A stretch of DNA of 42,386 bases from Bacillota bacterium (GTDB lineage Bacteria; Bacillota; Clostridia; Acetivibrionales; DTU013), in the NCBI GenBank assembly GCA_023439545.1, contig JAEXNT010000065.1, positions 1 through 42,386 of the forward strand, written 5' to 3'. Shown piece by piece: positions 38,471-42,386 of this stretch; within the stretch, counting starts at the first letter, position 1, and each line of letters opens with the position of its first letter. The translations under genes and the position numbers were made by a program. The notes below the pieces were generated by a model that saw only the letters and a list, made by a program, of their open reading frames with translations, searched no databases and was not told where the DNA came from.

Positions 38471-39349
38471 ATGAAGAAGTGTATTTTTACCGGTTCCGGT
38501 GTCGCGATCATAACCCCCTTTACCGAAGACGGCGTGGATTTTGACAAACTCGGCGAACTGATAGAGTTCCAGATAAAAGAAGGTACGGATGCGATCGTGA
38601 TTTGCGGAACAACCGGTGAAGCATCCACCATGCCCGATGATGAACATGTTTCGGTCATCGAACACACCGTCAGGAAGGTAAATGGCAGAGTACCCGTCAT
38701 TGCCGGTACAGGCAGCAATGATACGCGCCATGCCATACACCTGAGCAGGAAGGCACAGGATGTCGGAGCGGATGCGATCCTCTCCGTGAGCCCCTATTAC
38801 AACAAAACGACTCAGCGCGGGTTATACGAACATTTCAAGGTGATAGCCGAAAATATCAGCATACCAATGTTAATTTACAACGTTCCATCCAGAACGAACC
38901 TGAACATAAACCCCGAAACGCTCCAGAAGCTGTCTGAAATAGACAACATTGTGGGCGTGAAGGAATGCAACCTGAACCAGGTCGGAGAAATAGTGAACCT
39001 GTGCGGTGAGGACTTTACGGTCTATTCCGGCGAAGACGCGCTGATCGTGCCCCTGCTGTCTCTCGGCGGAAAGGGAGTCATCTCCGTAATGGCCAATATC
39101 ATTCCGCGTGATACGCACGATATTGTCGTGAAGTTCCTGTCCGGAAATATAGAGGGCAGCCGCAGACTTCAGCTTGCAACGCTGGAGCTGATCAAGGCGC
39201 TTTTCATCGAAGTCAGCCCGATTCCCGTAAAGGAAGCAATGAATCTTATGGGACTGAAGGTAGGAAAGAACAGGATGCCTCTCGTCGATATGTCCGAAGA
39301 GAACAAGGGTATACTTATAAAGGCGATGAAAAATTACGGCTTGATTTGA
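38471..39349 (+). CDS. dapA: 4-hydroxy-tetrahydrodipicolinate synthase
   Basis: A 292-residue enzyme condensing pyruvate and aspartate semialdehyde, the first step specific to lysine and diaminopimelate. Seen: GSGVAIITPFTEDGVDFDKL, GTTGEASTM (residues about 44-52), YYNKTTQRGLYEHF with the catalytic Tyr, the Schiff-base Lys in IVGVKECNLNQ (about residue 161), and VYSGEDALIVPLLSLGG. Length equals that of E. coli DapA. Start ATG 38471, 8 nt after AAAGGA; the ATG at 38462 is too close to it. 31 bp after asd. Confidence 0.97.
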   Translation: MKKCIFTGSGVAIITPFTEDGVDFDKLGELIEFQIKEGTDAIVICGTTGEASTMPDDEHVSVIEHTVRKVNGRVPVIAGTGSNDTRHAIHLSRKAQDVGADAILSVSPYYNKTTQRGLYEHFKVIAENISIPMLIYNVPSRTNLNINPETLQKLSEIDNIVGVKECNLNQVGEIVNLCGEDFTVYSGEDALIVPLLSLGGKGVISVMANIIPRDTHDIVVKFLSGNIEGSRRLQLATLELIKALFIEVSPIPVKEAMNLMGLKVGKNRMPLVDMSEENKGILIKAMKNYGLI

Positions 39350-39379
39350 CTTATTCAAAAGAAGATTGGAAGTGTCACT

Positions 39380-40138
39380 TTGATTAAAATATTAATGAGT
39401 GGCTGCAACGGTAAAATGGGCCAGGTCATCACAAGGCTAACCGAACAGTATGACGACCTCAGAATCGCTGCAGGCTACGATATAGCCGATAACGGCAGGA
39501 ACCCCTACCCCGTTTTTACCGACCTCAAGAGCTGCAATGTAAAAGTCGACGTCATAATCGACTTTTCAAACCCGGCAGCTCTCGAAGGCCTGATGGCCTA
39601 TGCCCTGGAAAAAAAGCTTCCGGCCGTTATCGCAACCACAGGCTTGTCCCCTATTCAGAAAGGTTCACTCGAGGAGATTTCAAAAAAAATACCGGTATTC
39701 CATTCGGCAAACATGTCTCTAGGGATCAACCTGCTCATAGATCTTGTAAAGAAGGCTGCAAAGGTTCTTGAGACCAACTTTGACATCGAGATCATGGAGA
39801 AGCACCACAACCAGAAAATCGACGCTCCAAGCGGCACCGCGCTGGCTATAGCGGATTCGATAAATTCCGTGCTTGACCAGAAGCAGGAATATATTTATGA
39901 CAGACATTCACGCAGAAAAAAGAGGAGCAAGACTGAAATAGGCATACACGCCATTCGAGGCGGAACAATTGTAGGAGACCACACGGTAATGTTCGCCGGC
40001 AATGACGAAATAATCGAAATAACCCACAAAGCTATGTCCAGAGATATCCTGGGATCGGGCGCCCTGCGCGCGGCCCGGTTCATCTGCGGTAAAAAGCCCG
40101 GAATGTATGACATGAATGATTTGATAAGCGCAGAATAA
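39380..40138 (+). CDS. dapB: 4-hydroxy-tetrahydrodipicolinate reductase
   Basis: A 252-residue NAD(P)H-dependent reductase for the second step of the diaminopimelate path. The Rossmann loop ILMSGCNGKMGQVI is at the start, VIATTGLSPIQ near residue 82, the catalytic signature EKHHNQKIDAPSGTALAIAD at about 137-156, and the C-terminal HKAMSRDILGSGALRAARF. Translation begins at TTG 39380, a rare start, with GGAAG upstream; this may set a lower rate than for dapA. 30 bp after dapA, same transcript. Confidence 0.96.
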   Translation: MIKILMSGCNGKMGQVITRLTEQYDDLRIAAGYDIADNGRNPYPVFTDLKSCNVKVDVIIDFSNPAALEGLMAYALEKKLPAVIATTGLSPIQKGSLEEISKKIPVFHSANMSLGINLLIDLVKKAAKVLETNFDIEIMEKHHNQKIDAPSGTALAIADSINSVLDQKQEYIYDRHSRRKKRSKTEIGIHAIRGGTIVGDHTVMFAGNDEIIEITHKAMSRDILGSGALRAARFICGKKPGMYDMNDLISAE

Positions 40139-40172
40139 AATAGTATAGTGCGATTATTGGAGGTGCAAAGAA

Positions 40173-40649
40173 ATGTCTGTCAAACCTGTATCCTGCATAA
40201 ATGTTACCTATAATGTCGCTCTTGTCACGATTGATAAGCTGCCTAACGACACGAGACTGATATCCGAGCTGTTCAATGTGATCGCGGGCAGGGACATCAA
40301 CATTGACATGATCAGCCAGGCTCCGCCGTTCCGCGGGAGCATCAATATTTCCTTCAGCCTTCCCTCCGGCGATCTCGTAAATGCCCTGAGTGCGCTGAAC
40401 GACTTTAAAAAGAACGCCAGAGATCTTCGCATCGAGGTCGATGCGGACAACACAAAGCTCCAGGTATTCGGAGAAGGCATGAAGAACATTCCCGGAGTTG
40501 CTGCCCGCCTTTTTACCCTCCTTGCGGAGGAAGGTGTCGAAATCAAGCTGGTTACCACTTCCGAGACCGATATTTCGTATCTCATATATGAAAAAGACGT
40601 TGATAAAGCAATAAATGCGATCAAAAAGGAATATGGACTTCCCGATTGA
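40173..40649 (+). CDS. Stand-alone ACT-domain regulator related to aspartokinase C-terminus
   Basis: A 158-residue protein made of two ACT domains, about residues 10-85 and 92-158. VTIDKLPNDTRLISELFNVI, INIDMISQAPPFRGSINISF and KNIPGVAARLFTLLAEEGVE, then IKLVTTSETDISYLIYEKDV, follow the regulatory part of aspartate kinase, including the T-S-E-x-x-I-S pattern. The catalytic kinase domain is absent. It could be a lysine-sensing partner of a kinase encoded elsewhere, or a regulator of this operon. The start lies behind GGAGGTG, 34 bp after dapB, so it is co-transcribed with the lysine genes under the riboswitch. Confidence 0.8.
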   Translation: MSVKPVSCINVTYNVALVTIDKLPNDTRLISELFNVIAGRDINIDMISQAPPFRGSINISFSLPSGDLVNALSALNDFKKNARDLRIEVDADNTKLQVFGEGMKNIPGVAARLFTLLAEEGVEIKLVTTSETDISYLIYEKDVDKAINAIKKEYGLPD

Positions 40650-40672
40650 AACGAATACGGCAGGGACTTATT

Positions 40673-40708
40673 AAAAATCGCAAGGGCAATATGCACTTGC
40701 GATTTTTT
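40673..40708 (+). terminator. Terminator of the asd-dapA-dapB-ACT operon
   Basis: An 11-bp stem AAAATCGCAAG/CTTGCGATTTT with an 11-nt loop is followed by TTATTATT. It lies 24 bp past the ACT gene stop. It may also act on the convergent ymaF gene. Confidence 0.85.
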
Positions 40709-40714
40709 ATTATT

Positions 40715-41005
40715 CTAACCTGCGTATATTATCGTAGGACCTTGCATATCGTGAGTATGCCTGTCCGCGACCTCAGTAGCGCCCCGGTACAGATGGTAGT
40801 GACCGCCCTCGAAATATATCGCGGGACTCGTTACAAACCTGAATGCATGCAAATGACCATTGACAAATGACGTATTATCAGCCATAAGATGAACGTGACC
40901 CGGATAATCCATGACCAGGCTTGTTACTCCCATATACTGGTGCGCATGCCCATCTGCAAATGATGTACCGCCTGCAAACCCATGTGAATGCAATTGATTC
41001 GGCAT
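40715..41005 (-). CDS. ymaF: YmaF-family histidine-rich protein
   Basis: A 96-residue protein with six or more H-x-H pairs at near-regular spacing: LHSHGF, GHAHQY, GHVHLM, GHLHAF, GHYHLY and RHTHDM. Each pair follows a T-S/T-x-x-x-x-G type strand, so it is a repeat of about 15-18 residues and the likely fold is a short metal-binding beta structure. This pattern matches the YmaF family of Bacillus and clostridia, of unknown function. Start ATG 41005 behind GAGGTGATTGTT. Metal binding is inferred from the His pairs only. Confidence 0.85.
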   Translation of the reverse strand: MPNQLHSHGFAGGTSFADGHAHQYMGVTSLVMDYPGHVHLMADNTSFVNGHLHAFRFVTSPAIYFEGGHYHLYRGATEVADRHTHDMQGPTIIYAG

Positions 41006-41064
41006 AACAATCACCTCTGTATATTTTATGTTAACCTATCGACATTGTTGCAGCTTTAGAAATA

Positions 41065-41101
41065 AAAAGAACTGTACGTTACGTACAGTTCCCGATTTTT
41101 T
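41065..41101 (-). terminator. Terminator of the DUF624-like gene
   Basis: A perfect stem AACTGTACGT/ACGTACAGTT with a 1-nt centre in the printed strand (effectively a short loop) is followed on the minus strand by CTTTTTATTT. It lies 37 bp past the stop at 41138, and upstream of ymaF. Confidence 0.75.
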
Positions 41102-41137
41102 GTATTGACGCCCAAAGTATGATGTTGCTCAAAAGGC

Positions 41138-42250
41138 TCAGAAATAACGTTTGACACCGTCGTCGCCCGTATGCTCATCCTTGTCGGGTTCAAAAGGCTC
41201 ATCAGGTTGGGTCTCCGAGGGATCTTCTGAAAAAGTGGAGGGCTTTGTCTCAGTCTCGATGACGTTTCCGAACGAGCCCGGCATTAAGGTCTTGCCTGCT
41301 TCGCTGCCCGCTGCTTCGTTTTCGTCGGCCTCTTCGTCTTCGTCCCCGTCATCATCTTCATCTGCTTCTTCGTCCTCATCGTCCTCATCGTCTTCCTCTT
41401 CCTCATCCTCCTCGACGCGGGATATCATATACTTTTTGAGTTTGGGATATGCGTAGAAATTCGTAATAAAGCCGACAAGGCTGGCGGTGATCAGCAGGAG
41501 CAGAAGTATGCCTACAAACTGGTTGAAGGGTATTATCATGCCATAAGTCAGCGCTATTATTAACGCGCTTAAGAGAAGTATCCCAAGGTTCGGGAAGAAC
41601 TTGACCGTCGCAAATATCAATGCGTTCTTGTATATCTGTTTTATTGGAAGCTCGAATGTAACCAGTATAGGATAAATGTACATGTTCATCATCGCAAAAA
41701 TCAAAAACAGCATTATCATCAATACCATGCCGGCCATAACGAGGATATTGCTGTTGCCGATAAGTGAATAGGCCCTTATCGAAAGCAGCATCAGGAATGT
41801 CGCGAAAAAGTTTATCGTGCCTATTATCATGCTCTGCTTGAAGTTCTTTAGTGCGGAGTCTTTGAAATCGCTCCAGATGAAGGCATGTTCCTCGCGGGCA
41901 TAATTTCGCAGTACGTAGGTGAAACCAGCCTGAGCAGGGCCGACTGTTATCATCGGTATACAAAATAGCGGCGTCAGCAGTATGAACTTCATCAGCATCT
42001 CGCTGGTTATCATCTCGGCGCTCTCGAATGCATTCGGGAATATATTGGGGAACATGAACAAAAGCACGAGATAACCCAGTAAGATCGCCGGAAGGTCAAA
42101 CACCAGAAACATGAAGTTGATTTTTATGAAGTTCCAAAACTTTCTCTGCAATATCTCAAAAAACACTATAAAAGGAGATTTGGGCGGCGCGTTATCCGGT
42201 ACGCCCGGCCCTGGCTTATTATAATCGAATAATCCGAAAAAACCTGCCAT
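41138..42250 (-). CDS. DUF624/YesL-like membrane protein with a long acidic tail
   Basis: A 370-residue membrane protein. Six membrane segments are visible, at about residues 45-68, 90-112, 143-165, 170-195, 215-240 and 245-270, in the arrangement of the YesL/DUF624 family: FWNFIKINFMFLVFDLPAIL, ITVGPAQAGFTYVLRNYARE and HAFIWSDFKDSALKNFKQSM. The last 90 residues (about 282-370) are extremely acidic, a long run of Glu and Asp with little else, then Ser/Thr/Pro-rich. This tail is not usual for the family. Start ATG 42250 behind GAGGGC. Function of the family is unclear, often near sugar-transport genes, but none is here. The 112 bases to its right show no gene. Confidence 0.78.
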   Translation of the reverse strand: MAGFFGLFDYNKPGPGVPDNAPPKSPFIVFFEILQRKFWNFIKINFMFLVFDLPAILLGYLVLLFMFPNIFPNAFESAEMITSEMLMKFILLTPLFCIPMITVGPAQAGFTYVLRNYAREEHAFIWSDFKDSALKNFKQSMIIGTINFFATFLMLLSIRAYSLIGNSNILVMAGMVLMIMLFLIFAMMNMYIYPILVTFELPIKQIYKNALIFATVKFFPNLGILLLSALIIALTYGMIIPFNQFVGILLLLLITASLVGFITNFYAYPKLKKYMISRVEEDEEEEDDEDDEDEEADEDDDGDEDEEADENEAAGSEAGKTLMPGSFGNVIETETKPSTFSEDPSETQPDEPFEPDKDEHTGDDGVKRYF

Positions 42251-42386
42251 TGAATTGCCCTCATTTCTTGTCACGCCTTCAGTCTGATCAGACCAAGGCT
42301 TATTTTAATGCTTATTATCAATTCTACCAACAGCCTGAGTATAATTCAATACATATGATCTACATTTAATTGCTAATTATATTTTT

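Noticed and set aside
41151..41456. Plus-strand serine-rich frame
   Set aside because: It is the antisense shadow of the Glu/Asp-rich tail of the membrane protein.

Overview
The window looks like the chromosome of a spore-forming clostridium (Firmicutes, Clostridia). The evidence is a SCIFF six-cysteine peptide with its radical-SAM maturase beside secDF, a dnaG-rpoD pair, a SpoIID/LytB protein, a TepA-type ClpP protease, class A RNase P RNA, a lysine riboswitch in front of an asd-dapA-dapB operon, and Gram-positive ribosome binding sites. Base composition is moderate in the housekeeping genes and clearly more AT-rich in the accessory genes. No species is assigned.

Layout. (1) 1-8.2 kb, mostly minus strand: partial tepA, rnpB with its promoter and terminator, a Nif3-family gene, trmK, two tRNA genes, a small ferritin-like protein, rpoD, dnaG, a DUF6514-like gene and an HD-GYP phosphodiesterase. 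(2) 8.4-17.2 kb: small hypotheticals, then a minus-strand run holding an orphan AbiGi-type antitoxin, a GrpB-GNAT fusion, a divergent LspA-like protein, two methyltransferases, a QueG-like iron-sulfur protein, a cyclase-family hydrolase, a thioesterase, a double zinc-ribbon protein, ProC/ComER and FolD. (3) 17.3-22.3 kb: a REP-like palindrome, then the locus scfA-scfB-HD-secD-secF. (4) 22.3-31.35 kb: an accessory island of AT-rich one-gene units separated by GC-rich ~215-bp repeats. (5) 31.5-36.8 kb: a TIGR04086-type membrane protein, yajC, tgt, queA and a SpoIID/LytB protein. (6) 37.0-40.7 kb, plus strand: lysine riboswitch, asd, dapA, dapB and a stand-alone ACT-domain protein. (7) 40.7-42.3 kb: YmaF and a DUF624-like membrane protein with a very acidic tail.

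The most unusual object is region 4. I read it as a chromosomal integron-like gene-cassette array. Six complete repeats, one truncated copy and one half copy behave like attC sites. Each is bounded by RYYYAAC/GTTRRRY-like cores and folds as a long imperfect hairpin. The core at one end of a cassette is complementary to the core at the other end of the same cassette, even where the two cores of a single repeat do not match. This is what circular-cassette integration predicts. The cassette cargo is typical: two intact GNAT acetyltransferases and one broken one, a ParE/Phd toxin-antitoxin pair, a HIT-like protein and several small membrane or exported proteins. All genes read leftward. At the right end lie a possible attI remnant and the remains of a tyrosine recombinase that has lost its N-terminus and the segment carrying the HxxR box. 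The window therefore shows a decayed integron, close to what is called a CALIN (attC cluster without an integrase). It sits between the TIGR04086/yajC/tgt/queA genes and scfA. The repeats are longer than classical attC sites, and the inverted repeat continues 8-18 nt beyond the 7-nt cores, so this may be a separate integron lineage.

Housekeeping genes are grouped by function: queA and tgt make queuosine, yajC and secDF assist Sec export, rpoD and dnaG form the macromolecular synthesis pair, and asd-dapA-dapB make diaminopimelate and lysine under riboswitch control.
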